Shown piece by piece: positions 32,780 through 42,119 of a stretch of DNA of 64,000 nucleotides. The first letter of the stretch is position 1. Each line of letters starts with the position of its first letter. The translations under genes were made by a program, and so were the position numbers. Source of the stretch: Halalkaliarchaeum sp. AArc-CO (GTDB taxonomy: Archaea; Halobacteriota; Halobacteria; Halobacteriales; Haloferacaceae); contig NZ_CP087723.1 of assembly GCF_024972735.1 (NCBI RefSeq), positions 868,001-932,000 on the forward strand, read 5' to 3'. The notes below the pieces were generated by a model. That model had not been told where the DNA came from. It searched no databases and saw nothing but the letters and a program-made list of their open reading frames with translations.

Positions 32780-33839
32780 CCGAGACTCCGGGACGGAGCC
32801 CTCGCCACGTCTGCGGATCGCCGGCCGGGAGCTTTCGGTGCTCCGCAGGGAGAAGACGATCGTGCTGGCGCTCGTGATCCAGCTTTTCATCGCGGCGTTC
32901 TCCTCGTTTCTGGTCGTCGGGCTGGTGTCGCTGTACGATCCCTCTAGCCTCGACGGCTACGAGGTCGAGGTGGCGGTTTCCGGCGAGACGGTCGACGAGC
33001 TCGTCGCCGCCGCCGATCGGGTCGACGGAGTCTCCGCGACGCGATACGACGACTGGGAGACGGCCCGAGGAACCTTCGACGCGGGGGCGGCAGACGCCGC
33101 CGTCAGGGGCGAACGCCGGGACGGGAGAATCGAGGTGACCGCCGTCGCCCCCGACGGCAGCGTCGAGTCGACGGTGGTCGTCGCCCAGCTGCAGCAGGCG
33201 CTTCGCGCGCTCGAACGCGACGAACGCGGGCGAAACGCCGCGTGGCTCGACAGCCGGCCGCTTCCGCTTCCGGAGCGACCGGGCGGCAGTCCATACTACG
33301 GGTTCACCTACACGGTGCTGGTGCCGATCCTGCTGTTCCTGCCGGTGTTTATCAGCGGCTCGCTGATCGTCGACTCAGTCACCGAGGAACTCGATCGGGG
33401 GACGCTCGAACTGCTTCGAGTCGCGCCGGTGACGACCGCAGAGATCGTCGACGGCAAGAGCCTCGCCGCCGTCGGGCTCGCGCCTGCACAGGCGGCGCTG
33501 TGGCTCCTGCTGCTCTGGCTGAACGGGGTTCCGGTCGCCAATCCCGGCACGCTTTTGCTCCTCGTTGCGGCGTTTGCGACGGCGGTGGTGACGATGGGGA
33601 TCGCGATCGCGACCCTCGCGCCGCGTCGACGGGACGCACAGTTCCTCTACTCTGTTGGGGTCCTCGCGCTGTTTGCGGGGTCGACGCTGCTTCCCGGCAA
33701 TCCGATCAACGCCGCCGCTCTGCTCGCGGTCGGCAGCGCGACGGCGACCACGACCGCTACAGTCGTTGTCTACGCGACCCTCGCGGCGGCGGGCTATCTC
33801 GCGGTGCGAACAGCGATCGCCCGGCACGGCTTCGAGTGA
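32772..33839 (+). CDS. ABC-2 type permease
   Basis: 355 residues. One N-terminal helix (IVLALVIQLFIAAFSSFLVV), an external domain of about 120 residues (EVEVAVSGETVDELVAAADR), then five or six helices including VLVPILLFLPVFISGSLIVD, and the ABC-2 core ELDRGTLELLRVAPVTTAEI with VDGKSLA. Overlaps the preceding gene by 8 nt (ATGCGTGA), so the two permeases are probably made together and pair with the ATPase at 29859. Substrate unknown; NatB-like sodium efflux or export of a lipid/peptide are options. Confidence 0.88.
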   Translation: MRDRDSGTEPSPRLRIAGRELSVLRREKTIVLALVIQLFIAAFSSFLVVGLVSLYDPSSLDGYEVEVAVSGETVDELVAAADRVDGVSATRYDDWETARGTFDAGAADAAVRGERRDGRIEVTAVAPDGSVESTVVVAQLQQALRALERDERGRNAAWLDSRPLPLPERPGGSPYYGFTYTVLVPILLFLPVFISGSLIVDSVTEELDRGTLELLRVAPVTTAEIVDGKSLAAVGLAPAQAALWLLLLWLNGVPVANPGTLLLLVAAFATAVVTMGIAIATLAPRRRDAQFLYSVGVLALFAGSTLLPGNPINAAALLAVGSATATTTATVVVYATLAAAGYLAVRTAIARHGFE

Positions 33840-33852
33840 TCGAACGTGCCGA

Positions 33853-34641
33853 TCAATTCGCCTCGAACGCGCCGAGACTCGACTGTCGTTCCCGACGACT
33901 CCGTTCTGGGACGACCTCGTGACCCACCAGGTCGCGGAGATCGACGGCGTAGGTCGACGCCCCGCGGTCCAGCACGAGTAGCCGCCCTTTCGTCCCCCGG
34001 ACGGTTCCCGTGAGCATCGTCTCGGCGACCGGACGTCGGTCGAGTTCCAGGCCGTAGTCGAACGCGAACGTCTCGTGGGGGTCGAACGCCGAACAGAGTT
34101 GGTTCCACGCCCCCAGGTCGACGTCGCGTCCCAGCCCCCGTCGCTTTCGAGCGACGCGGACGCTGTCGGTCACCGGAACCGGGAGATCGTCCCTGGCAGC
34201 GATCTCGGCTTCGATCTCTCGGGCGATCCGGCCGTCGGATACGGTCCGGACGTGAGCCGCCTGGTCGGCTCCCTGCTCTCGCAGGCGGGTCTCCAGCCGC
34301 CACAGGCGGGTGACCCCTACCTTGAACCGGTCGGGCGCGAACGCCGCCAGGTAGACCGCGTGCTCCTCGTGGCAGTCCATCTCGTCTTTCAGACACGTCC
34401 CGGTACACCGCGCACACACCCAGGTGTCGGCGTGGTCGCGACAGTAGGGCGCCTCCTCGGCGTCACAGGCGAGGTGCTCGCCGTCGTGAACGGTCCCAGC
34501 ACACCGCCTGGCGCCCAGCGTGTACGACAGTTCCGCCCCCGGGGCGATCGAGTCGAACTCGACCTCGCTGCCGTCGCCGTCGCTGAAAAGCAGTCCGGCA
34601 CCCCCTTCTCCCGCGTCCGTCGCGTAGCCGACGATCTGCAC
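33853..34641 (-). CDS. DUF2797 family protein
   Basis: 262 residues, whole-length match in pattern to DUF2797. Cysteine cluster for zinc in the first half (RCAGTVHDGEHLACDAEEAP, YCRDHADTWVCARCTGTC), then HAVYLAAFAPDRFKVGVTR and REQGADQAAHV, which resemble the GIY-YIG-like core noted for the family. A C-terminal beta-rich part contains GTVRGTKGRLLVLDRGA. Cytoplasmic. The family is uncharacterised. It is convergent with the ABC operon and separated from the aminotransferase gene by about 75 bp. Confidence 0.85.
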   Translation of the reverse strand: MQIVGYATDAGEGGAGLLFSDGDGSEVEFDSIAPGAELSYTLGARRCAGTVHDGEHLACDAEEAPYCRDHADTWVCARCTGTCLKDEMDCHEEHAVYLAAFAPDRFKVGVTRLWRLETRLREQGADQAAHVRTVSDGRIAREIEAEIAARDDLPVPVTDSVRVARKRRGLGRDVDLGAWNQLCSAFDPHETFAFDYGLELDRRPVAETMLTGTVRGTKGRLLVLDRGASTYAVDLRDLVGHEVVPERSRRERQSSLGAFEAN

Positions 34642-34715
34642 GCGATCGGGTTAGCAACGCCCGAATAAAAACGACGCGACGCAGAGTCGACGTGGGGCCC
34701 GAATCGTCGTCCGAT

Positions 34716-35918
34716 CTAGCCGTCGTAGCCTTGCGCTTCGAGTGCTTCCTCCAGGGCAGCCAGTAGGAACTCGACGTTCCGTCGCTTCGCGGAGTACCCC
34801 ATGCAGCCGATCCGCCAGATGTCGCCCTCGAGGGCACCCAGCCCGGACGCGATCTCGAGGTCGTGTTCCTCCAGAAGGTAGTCGATGACAGCGCCGTCGT
34901 CGACGCCGTCGGGCACCTCGACGGCGTTGAGGCTCGGGAGCCAGTACTCCTCTTCGGCGTGGAGCTCGAGGCCGAGATCTTCGAGGCCCGACTTGAGTAC
35001 GCCGGCGATCTCGCGGTGACGCTCCCAGCGGTTCTCGATACCCTCCTCGGCGACGAGCCGGAGCGCTTCCCGGATGGAGTAGACGTTCGTGATCGGGGCG
35101 GTGTGGTGGTAGGCGCGCTCTTCGCCCCAGTAACCCTCCAGAAGCGAGAGGTCGAGATACCACGACCGGGAGGGTTCCTCGCGGCCGAGCACTTTCTCCA
35201 TCGCCCGGTCGTTGAGCGTGAGCGGGCTCGCACCAGGCGGACACGAGAGACACTTCTGAGGCCCCGAGTACGCCACGTCGACGTCCCACTCGTCGACCCG
35301 GAGCTCGACGCCGCCAAGCGAGGTAACGGTGTCTGCGATCACGTACGCGTCGTGTTCGTGGGCGATGCTGGTGAGCTCCGGGACGTCGGGCTGGAGCACG
35401 CCGGTGCTGGTTTCGGCGTGGACGAATCCGAACACGTCCGGCTGGTGGGCGTCGAACGCCGCAGCGACGTCGTCGGGATCGAGCGGCTCGCCCCACGGGG
35501 CGTCGACCTCGACGACCTCCCCGCCGGCCCGTCGGGCCATCTCCGCCATCCGCCCCCCGAAGTAGCCGTTCGTCGGGACCAGAACCGTGTCGCCCGGCTC
35601 GACCATGTTTCCGATCGCCGTCTCCATCGACGCCGAACCCGTCCCGGACACCGGAATCGTCCACTGGTTGTCCGTCCGGAAGGTGTACCGGAGTAACTCC
35701 TGTACCTCGTTCATCATCTCGACGAACGAGGGATCGAGATGACCCACAAGCGGCGTACTCATCGCCCGCAGCACCCGCGGATGGACGTCGCTGGGACCCG
35801 GTCCCATCAGCGTCCGGTCCGGCGGGAGGAGCTCCCCGACCTCGGGCGGATCGTCGGACGCCCGGACCGCGTTCCCCGCTCTCTCGCGAGTCTCTGGACT
35901 AGTGGTGGCTTGGTCCAT
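34716..35918 (-). CDS. Class V aminotransferase (alanine/serine-glyoxylate or serine-pyruvate type)
   Basis: 400 residues from ATG 35918 (MDQATTSPETRERAGN). Fold-type I PLP enzyme: LMGPGPSDVHPRVLRAM at the start, VPVSGTGSASMETAIGN (phosphate-binding turn), DTVTSLGGVELRVDEW (PLP Asp), and the Schiff-base Lys in YSGPQKCLSCPPG. The C-terminal WRIGCMGYSAKR is typical of alanine-glyoxylate and serine-pyruvate aminotransferases. Likely consumes glyoxylate or makes glycine/serine. The malate synthase gene directly upstream on the same strand (92 nt apart) also uses glyoxylate, which favours the glyoxylate activity. Confidence 0.9.
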   Translation of the reverse strand: MDQATTSPETRERAGNAVRASDDPPEVGELLPPDRTLMGPGPSDVHPRVLRAMSTPLVGHLDPSFVEMMNEVQELLRYTFRTDNQWTIPVSGTGSASMETAIGNMVEPGDTVLVPTNGYFGGRMAEMARRAGGEVVEVDAPWGEPLDPDDVAAAFDAHQPDVFGFVHAETSTGVLQPDVPELTSIAHEHDAYVIADTVTSLGGVELRVDEWDVDVAYSGPQKCLSCPPGASPLTLNDRAMEKVLGREEPSRSWYLDLSLLEGYWGEERAYHHTAPITNVYSIREALRLVAEEGIENRWERHREIAGVLKSGLEDLGLELHAEEEYWLPSLNAVEVPDGVDDGAVIDYLLEEHDLEIASGLGALEGDIWRIGCMGYSAKRRNVEFLLAALEEALEAQGYDG

Positions 35919-36009
35919 ATTCGCATGATCACGAACGACGGGTATAAAATCGACGATCACCGCCGCCGGTTGCCGGCGGTCGGTTTCGGGCGGCAAACAG
36001 AAGGGCTCG

Positions 36010-37317
36010 TCAGTTTCCGACGTCCATCGCCCGTTCGACGACTCCCTCGCCGTACATCTCTGCGAGTTCTTCGTGCTGGTCGGGACGGCTCTCGTAGACG
36101 TCCTGGAACAGGCTGATCGGGACCATCAACGCCTGGTAGGTCGCCTCGTCCCACATCCGGTCACGTTCGACGTCGATTTCCACCCCGTCGATCCGCAGCG
36201 TCGCCGCCTGGGTCATCGCGATCGCGCCCCGGCCGGCCTCCTTGGCCGCCTCGAACTCCTCCATGGAGTCGACGATGTCGCCCATGCTCGGGACGTACGA
36301 CACCAGGTCCAGCAACTCCTCGCGGACGCCCTCGGCGTCGAGTTCGAGCTGGTCGGTTCCGACGGTGAGCACGTAGCCGTCGTCGGCCTCCTCGAGTTCG
36401 ATCCGATCGCCACGGTACACCTGAACACCCTCCTCGTCTTCCAGCTTCACTTCTCGATCGCCGGCTTCGATCAGCCAGTAGCCCTTCTCGGGGGGGAGCG
36501 GTCCCTTGTTCGCCTCGACGACCTGCGTAGGCGTGAGCGACCAGATGCCGAGCAGCCCCTTCGACTGGTTGTCGGTCATGCGCGCGTGGTAGCCCTCGAT
36601 GTCACGGATGTCGTCGTACGGACCGTCGACCGAGATGAGCCCCGCCGCGCTCGCCGCGCTCGCGGTGTTGTGCCGAATCTCGTCCCAGGACGGCAGCGAG
36701 CCCGTCGGCGTGATCGCACGCATGTCCTTCGTGTAGTCGACCTCACCGATGACCAGCATGAACAGTCGCTGTAAATTGTTCGTTGGCTTGCCCATCTCGT
36801 CGCGGAGTTTCGTCATCGCCTGTTCTGCCGCCCCGCTTTCGACGATCACCGACATCGCGAGGCTCCCCTCCTCGAGCCCGTACTCGTGTTCGAGGATCGT
36901 GAAGAACTCGTCGGCCTTCTTCCAGTCGTCGATGTCGCCGACTTCCGGGATCACGAAGCCGTCGAGGTGATCGATCGCACCCTTCTCGGGGTCGGCGATC
37001 GTCAACATCTGCTGGAACCCCTCGTAACGCGTTTCGGGGTCGTCGCGGTGCCAGACCACCCGAGGGTGGATCTCGCCCGGGAACTCTGCGCCCCCCTCGG
37101 CGACGACTTCGGCGATGTTTTCGGCCCCCTCCCCGCGCATGGACGGGGCCGTGGCGTCTTCGTTGTCTGGCACCCACACGTCCGGGGCCTGCATTCCGCG
37201 CAGTCCGATCGCACCGCGCAGCTTTTTGGCGGAGTCTTCCTGTCCCTGTTCTGCGGTCGGGGTCGTGAAGAACGTCCGGACGAACGCCCGGTCGTGCAAA
37301 CGTCTGTCGACTCTCAT
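36010..37317 (-). CDS. aceB: Malate synthase, haloarchaeal type
   Basis: 435 residues, matching the halophilic type H malate synthase (about 433), which belongs to the CitE-like rather than the A/G class. Seen: DVWVPDNEDATAPSMRGEGA, PRVVWHRDDPETRYEGFQQM, AMSVIVESGAAEQAM and HARMTDNQSKGLLGIWSL. Condenses acetyl-CoA and glyoxylate to malate. Start at 37317 (MRVDRRLHDRAFVRTFF). Isocitrate lyase is not adjacent; with a CitE-like lyase and a MaoC hydratase in the same window, glyoxylate may come from the methylaspartate cycle (inference). Confidence 0.94.
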   Translation of the reverse strand: MRVDRRLHDRAFVRTFFTTPTAEQGQEDSAKKLRGAIGLRGMQAPDVWVPDNEDATAPSMRGEGAENIAEVVAEGGAEFPGEIHPRVVWHRDDPETRYEGFQQMLTIADPEKGAIDHLDGFVIPEVGDIDDWKKADEFFTILEHEYGLEEGSLAMSVIVESGAAEQAMTKLRDEMGKPTNNLQRLFMLVIGEVDYTKDMRAITPTGSLPSWDEIRHNTASAASAAGLISVDGPYDDIRDIEGYHARMTDNQSKGLLGIWSLTPTQVVEANKGPLPPEKGYWLIEAGDREVKLEDEEGVQVYRGDRIELEEADDGYVLTVGTDQLELDAEGVREELLDLVSYVPSMGDIVDSMEEFEAAKEAGRGAIAMTQAATLRIDGVEIDVERDRMWDEATYQALMVPISLFQDVYESRPDQHEELAEMYGEGVVERAMDVGN

Positions 37318-37574
37318 ATATCCGATTAGCCGGTCCAACACCCCAGCGTTTCCCCTTCCGGTAGTGTTTGCGACGGTAACAGTTCACACTGTTTGCTCCG
37401 GGGGCGATGGTCTCCCGAGGTTCCCGCGCCGCGGAGGAAACGCCTATGTCGAACCGCTCGATGACCCGCCCGCTTTAAAACTCCGAACAGTTTCGCGTCC
37501 GTCGCCGGGGCTATTTTCATTTCGCTGGAACGCCCAGTGGGTATTTGCGGTCTGGTACACATAGACAGGACAGA

Positions 37575-37862
37575 ATGTCCCGCCCCGGCCCCGAGGAACT
37601 GACCGACGCCGATCGGCGCGTGCTGAGCTTCCTGCACACCAACGGCGCGGAGTTTCCCGCGCTCATCGCGAGCAACACGGGGCTGTACGTGACACTCGCA
37701 GAGCGTCGCTGTGCCTTCCTCGAGGAGGCCGGCTACATCGAATCCGTCGACGAGGCCACGGTGTATCGACTGACGGAGCACGGCATCGACTATCTCGAGT
37801 CGAAGGGCGAAGGGTGGGACCGAACGTTCCCGGGAGCGGACAGTAACCGCGCCTCGGACTGA
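37575..37862 (+). CDS. PhiH1-repressor-like winged-helix protein
   Basis: 95 residues from ATG 37575. Winged-helix core: LTDADRRVLSFLHTNGAEFP, ALIASNTGLYVTLAERRCAF, LEEAGYIESVDEATVYRLTE. This is the haloarchaeal family that includes the phiH1 phage repressor-like regulators. No other domain. It diverges from malate synthase, with about 255 bp of intergenic DNA, so it could regulate that gene; this is inference only. Confidence 0.82.
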   Translation: MSRPGPEELTDADRRVLSFLHTNGAEFPALIASNTGLYVTLAERRCAFLEEAGYIESVDEATVYRLTEHGIDYLESKGEGWDRTFPGADSNRASD

Positions 37863-37927
37863 CTGCTCCGCTTTCTGCCGAAGCTTCCGGGTGCGAGCAG
37901 CCGGCCCAGTCGTCGCTGGAACGTTGC

Positions 37928-38902
37928 CTACTCGTGACCGCTGACCGGCACCGGTTCGTATGGCTCTTCCAGATACTCAACGTCGCTTTTGCGCAGGTCG
38001 ATCTCCAGCGCCTCGACGGCGTCCTCCAGGTGCTCGATCGACGTCGTCCCGACGATCGGCGCGTCGACGACGTCCTTGCTGAACAGCCACGCCAGCGCGA
38101 TCTGGGCCATCTTCACGCCGTTCTCCGCGGCGAGTTCTTCGACCCGTTCGTTGATCTCCCGGCCGCCGCCCTCCCGGTACGGGTGTTCGTACATGTGCTC
38201 TTCGGCCTCCCCGCGCCGGGTCGCGTCGATCTCTTCGTGGGGTCGGGCCAGATATCCACGGGCGAGCGGTGACCAGGGGATCACGCCGATCCCCTCCCGC
38301 TCACACAGTGGCAGCATCTCGCGTTCCTCCTCGCGGTACACGAGGTTGTAGTGGTTCTGCATCGTGAGGAACCGGTCGAGACCGAGTCGATCACTCGCGT
38401 GGAGATATTCAGCAAACTCGTGGGCCCACATCGACGAGGCGCCCAGATACCGGACCTTCCCACGGCGGACCGCGTCGTCGAGCGCCCGTAGCGTCTCTGC
38501 CGGCGGCGTGTCGCCGTCCCGTCGGTGGATCTGGTAGAGGTCGACCGTCTCCATACCGAGGCGGTCCAGCGACGCCTCGAGTTCCTGCTCGATCGCCTTC
38601 CGGGAAAGGCCTCCCGAGTTCGGGTCGTCCTCGTCCATCTGGAAGTAGCCCTTCGTCGCGACGACGGCCTCCTCGCGGTGCCCCTCCAGTGCCTTCCCGA
38701 GCACACGCTCGGATTCGCCGTTCGAGTACATGTTCGCGGTGTCGAAGAAGTTCACCCCCAGTTCGAGTGCGCGTTCGACCAGTTCGATTCCCTCCGCTTC
38801 CTCGAGGACCCACTCGCGCCAGTTGGGGTCGCCGAAGCTCATACAGCCGAGACAGATCTTCGAGACGGTCATTCCGGTGTCTCCCAGCGTCGTGTACTCC
38901 AT
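37928..38902 (-). CDS. Aldo/keto reductase
   Basis: 324 residues, TIM-barrel NADPH oxidoreductase. Catalytic tetrad visible: Asp in NFFDTANMYSNGESERVLG (with Tyr in NMYSNG), Lys in EEAVVATKGYFQMDED, His in VDLYQIHRRDGDTPPAE. NADP-binding C-terminus PIVGTTSIEHLEDAVEAL. It resembles the YghZ/Tas-like group that reduces sugar and methylglyoxal-type carbonyls. The start MEYTTLGDTGMTVSKICLG is the family N-terminus. Confidence 0.93.
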   Translation of the reverse strand: MEYTTLGDTGMTVSKICLGCMSFGDPNWREWVLEEAEGIELVERALELGVNFFDTANMYSNGESERVLGKALEGHREEAVVATKGYFQMDEDDPNSGGLSRKAIEQELEASLDRLGMETVDLYQIHRRDGDTPPAETLRALDDAVRRGKVRYLGASSMWAHEFAEYLHASDRLGLDRFLTMQNHYNLVYREEEREMLPLCEREGIGVIPWSPLARGYLARPHEEIDATRRGEAEEHMYEHPYREGGGREINERVEELAAENGVKMAQIALAWLFSKDVVDAPIVGTTSIEHLEDAVEALEIDLRKSDVEYLEEPYEPVPVSGHE

Positions 38903-38994
38903 GGGCCTACAACCGTCCGGCTACTCAAAAAGGTGGCTCGAATCCGGCCCGACACCTGCCGATCTTTTAAGGGCTCGCCGGGGGTGTCGAAACC

Positions 38995-41466
38995 ATGGAT
39001 AGCCGTGACACACCGATTGGAAACCGGTCGATCTCGCTCTCCCGACGCGACCTCGTCTCGGCAATCCTCGCCGGCGGCCTCGCGGGCGGCGTCCTCTCGC
39101 CGGTGTCGGGATATCTCCGTGGCTTCGCTCCGCTGTCGGGCACCGTCTGGGGAGCCGCGGGGGACGATCGGATCCGGAGCCTGTCGTCGCCGTACGGGGC
39201 GGCGACGGTCCGGTTCGACGAGGAAGGTGTTCCTCACGTCGATGCCGGCTCGGAACCGGCCGCCTACTACGCTGTCGGGTACACGCAGGCCGCCGATCGG
39301 CTGTTCCAGTTGGACCTCCAGCGGCGGGTGATGCGCGGCCGACTGTCGGAGGTCGTCGGTCCCGACACGCTCGAATCCGACAAGTTCAACGTCCGGATGG
39401 GATACCTCGACGCGGCGCGGGCCAACTGGACACGACTTCGGGACGAGCCCGTCGGCGAGGCAGTCGCCGCCTTCGCCGACGGCGTCAACGCCCGGATCGA
39501 CGACGGTCCGCTCCCGATGGAGTTCGGACTGCTGGATTACGAACCGGATCCGTGGACGCCAGTCGACACGATGCTGATGGAAAAGCAGATTTCCTGGGGG
39601 CTTACGGGCTCGTTCAGGACACTCCGGCTGGCGCTGCTCGAAGACCAGTTCGGTCCCGACGTCGTCGAAGAGCTGTACCCGTCTCGGATCCCCCACGACG
39701 CGCCGATCCTGCGGGCGGAGGGCGGTTCGTCTCCGGGCCGGACTGTCGTCTCCCGGAGCGCCGATGCAACTACCGTCGGGCGCTCCAGTGGTGCCCTCTC
39801 GGGACTCTCGATCGGGGAAGTCTCCCGTCTCTCGCGGTTCGAGTCGCCACCCGGAGTCGGCTCCAACTCCTGGGTCGTCTCCGGCGACCACACCGACTCG
39901 GGTCAGCCGATCGTCGCGAACGATCCCCACCTCGATCTGTCGGTGCCACCGCTGTGGTACGAACAGCACGTCGAAACGCCCGACGCGAGTGTTCGTGGCG
40001 TAACGTTCCCCGGGGTCCCGTTCGTGATCATCGGCGCCAACCACGCCGGGGCGTGGGGATTTACCAACGCCGGCGCTGACGTCATCGACTTTTATACGTA
40101 CGAGGTCGACGACGACGGCGACCGGTACCGCTACCGCGGGGTGTGGCGGGAGTTCGACCGGAAGAGACGGCAGATTCCGGTCGACGGCGACCAGGACCGG
40201 ACGATCGAAGTGAAGCGAACCGTTCACGGACCCATGATCGACCGCGAGGGGCGATCTGTCGCAGTCGCCTGGACGGGCCTGGCCGCGACCCGGACGACCA
40301 TGGCCGTCTTCGAGTACGCCCGAAGCGACGGGCTCGAGGAGTTCCTCGAGGCCACTCGACGGTTCGATCTCCCGACGCAGTGTCTCGTCTACGCCGATCG
40401 GGACGGTCGGACCCTCTTTCAGGTCACCGGGAAGGTTCCGATCCGCCGGACAGACGGCGAACCGGTCCGGGGTGACCGGGTGTTCGACGGCTCCGCCGGC
40501 GAGGGCGAGTGGGACGGCTTCGAGCCGTACGGCCAGCCGACGTGGGACGGGTTCGTCCCTTTCGAGGAGATGCCCGCCGAGATCGATCCGCCCTACCTCG
40601 GCACCGCAAACCAGCGGGTGATCGACGACGACCGGTATCCCCACTACTTCGCGGCGTCGTACGCCGACGGCTACCGCGGCCGCCGCGTGTGGGACCTACT
40701 GGACGAACGCGTCGAGGGGGGTCCACCCGTGGACCGCGAGTTCCTCCGATCGATGCAGTTGGACGTCCGGGACTACCGGTTCGATGACGCCGACTTCCTG
40801 GTGCCGGCGCTGACCGACGCCGAAGCGCCGGACCGACTGGAAAACGTCGGGGAGACGCTGTTCGAGTGGGACGGGCGGATGGACCGCGACTCGCGGGGGG
40901 CACTGTTGTTCGCGGCGTGGGTCGACGCCTACCGCGAAGTCGTCTTCGAGCCCCTGTTTTCCGACCTGGACCTCGGGGAAGCGTACTACCCGGGCGACTG
41001 GACTCTTTTGAACGCCGGGCCGGAATCGACGCTCTTCGAGGAGCGGGAACGGGCGGAACTCGCGCGGTCGGCGATGGAGCGCGCACTCGAGGGGATCGAC
41101 GGCGACAGTCCCCGGTTCGAGGGTGCCGACCGCTACGGCGAGGCGACCCACACGGGGGTCATGACACACCCGTTCGGGATCGACGCGCTCGGGTACCCCA
41201 GCCACGAGACCGACGGCTCGCCCCGGACCCTGATGAACTTCAGGCCCGGGAGGCCTGCCGGCAGCAGCTGGCGGATGATCTGCGAGCCGGGCGGTGACTG
41301 CGAGGCGATCCTCCCGGGCGGCAATTCGGGGAACTACTTTTCACCCCACTACGACGACCAGCTCCGCCGGTGGGCCGACGGGGAGTACAAGCCAATGAAT
41401 CGGGAGCTGCAGGGGACGCTGCGGTTCCGGTTTATAAGCGACGCCGGCGGGGGCGACGACGAATGA
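38995..41466 (+). CDS. Penicillin acylase family protein, Tat-exported
   Basis: 823 residues. N-terminal Tat-type signal (LSRRDLVSAILAGGLAGGVL). The alpha-chain-like region has TVRFDEEGVPHVDAGSEPAA and YYAVGYTQAADRLFQLDLQR. The nucleophile, which becomes the N-terminal Ser of the beta chain after autocleavage, is Ser290 in PPGVGSNSWVVSGDHTDSG, followed by PIVANDPHLDLSVPPLWYEQ and the oxyanion region. The C-terminus GGNSGNYFSPHYDDQLRRWA is typical. Members hydrolyse penicillins or N-acyl homoserine lactones; the physiological substrate here is unknown. It overlaps the next gene's start (ATGA). Confidence 0.93.
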   Translation: MDSRDTPIGNRSISLSRRDLVSAILAGGLAGGVLSPVSGYLRGFAPLSGTVWGAAGDDRIRSLSSPYGAATVRFDEEGVPHVDAGSEPAAYYAVGYTQAADRLFQLDLQRRVMRGRLSEVVGPDTLESDKFNVRMGYLDAARANWTRLRDEPVGEAVAAFADGVNARIDDGPLPMEFGLLDYEPDPWTPVDTMLMEKQISWGLTGSFRTLRLALLEDQFGPDVVEELYPSRIPHDAPILRAEGGSSPGRTVVSRSADATTVGRSSGALSGLSIGEVSRLSRFESPPGVGSNSWVVSGDHTDSGQPIVANDPHLDLSVPPLWYEQHVETPDASVRGVTFPGVPFVIIGANHAGAWGFTNAGADVIDFYTYEVDDDGDRYRYRGVWREFDRKRRQIPVDGDQDRTIEVKRTVHGPMIDREGRSVAVAWTGLAATRTTMAVFEYARSDGLEEFLEATRRFDLPTQCLVYADRDGRTLFQVTGKVPIRRTDGEPVRGDRVFDGSAGEGEWDGFEPYGQPTWDGFVPFEEMPAEIDPPYLGTANQRVIDDDRYPHYFAASYADGYRGRRVWDLLDERVEGGPPVDREFLRSMQLDVRDYRFDDADFLVPALTDAEAPDRLENVGETLFEWDGRMDRDSRGALLFAAWVDAYREVVFEPLFSDLDLGEAYYPGDWTLLNAGPESTLFEERERAELARSAMERALEGIDGDSPRFEGADRYGEATHTGVMTHPFGIDALGYPSHETDGSPRTLMNFRPGRPAGSSWRMICEPGGDCEAILPGGNSGNYFSPHYDDQLRRWADGEYKPMNRELQGTLRFRFISDAGGGDDE

Positions 41467-41780
41467 CTCAACGCGAGCGGCGGATCCTGCGTTGGCTGCT
41501 GTGGATCACAGCAGCGGTGGCCGGCGTCGGGCTCGCGAGCGTCCACTGGATCGGGATCGTGATCGGCGGGGCGTTCGTCGGGCTGCTCGCGAGAACGGTC
41601 CCGCGGGGGGTGCTGGCGGGCGCAACGTTCGGGGCGGTGGTCTGGCTGGTCTTCGCCGGGACGATGGCCGTCGACGGGGCGTTGGGGCGGTTCCTTGCGA
41701 CAGGAGGGTTCGTTGCGCTCAGCGCCGGGGTCGCGGTCGGATTGGGGGCGTTCGGCGGGCTGGCCCGTGGACTACGCTGA
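41463..41780 (+). CDS. Small polytopic membrane protein
   Basis: 105 residues, start ATG 41463 overlapping the acylase stop (GAATGACTC). Basic N-terminus (MTQRERRILRWLLW) and three to four helices of Gly/Ala/Val (AVAGVGLASVHWIGIVIGGA, FVGLLARTVPRGVLAGATFG, FLATGGFVALSAGVAVGLGA). No family recognised. The overlap implies translational coupling with the acylase, perhaps as a membrane partner (inference). Confidence 0.75.
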   Translation: MTQRERRILRWLLWITAAVAGVGLASVHWIGIVIGGAFVGLLARTVPRGVLAGATFGAVVWLVFAGTMAVDGALGRFLATGGFVALSAGVAVGLGAFGGLARGLR

Positions 41781-41833
41781 CGGGTACGGAAGCTCGGGCC
41801 GTCGCTTCCTCGTCGCGCGTCGGTACGGAAAAA

Positions 41834-42025
41834 TCAGGATGCGGCCTGGCCCGCCTTCTTGCGGGTGATGTAGCCGGCGATCCGGTTGCGGACGCCCTTC
41901 GACTCGACGTTGGTGAGCTGGTCGACGCTGTCTTTGTTCGTCTCGAAGTCGGTGTTGAAGGCGTTCGGATACGTCTCGAGCAGTCGATTCCCGAGCTGTT
42001 TGATGTACTTGGGTTTGATGGCCAT
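41834..42025 (-). CDS. rps17e: 30S ribosomal protein S17e
   Basis: 63 residues, complete archaeal-type S17e: MAIKPKYIKQLGNRLLETYP then NAFNTDFETNKDSVDQLTNV and RNRIAGYITRKKAG. A small helical protein of the small subunit present only in archaea and eukaryotes. A reverse-strand TTTTAG element about 27 nt before ATG 42025 supports a leaderless message. Confidence 0.98.
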   Translation of the reverse strand: MAIKPKYIKQLGNRLLETYPNAFNTDFETNKDSVDQLTNVESKGVRNRIAGYITRKKAGQAAS

Positions 42026-42119
42026 GTCCCAGGATACCCGGGAGAACCACTAAAAGCGTTCGTTCCACGACGGACAGCAGATCTCGTGGACCGCAGCGTC
42101 GACGAGGTTCGACACCGGA

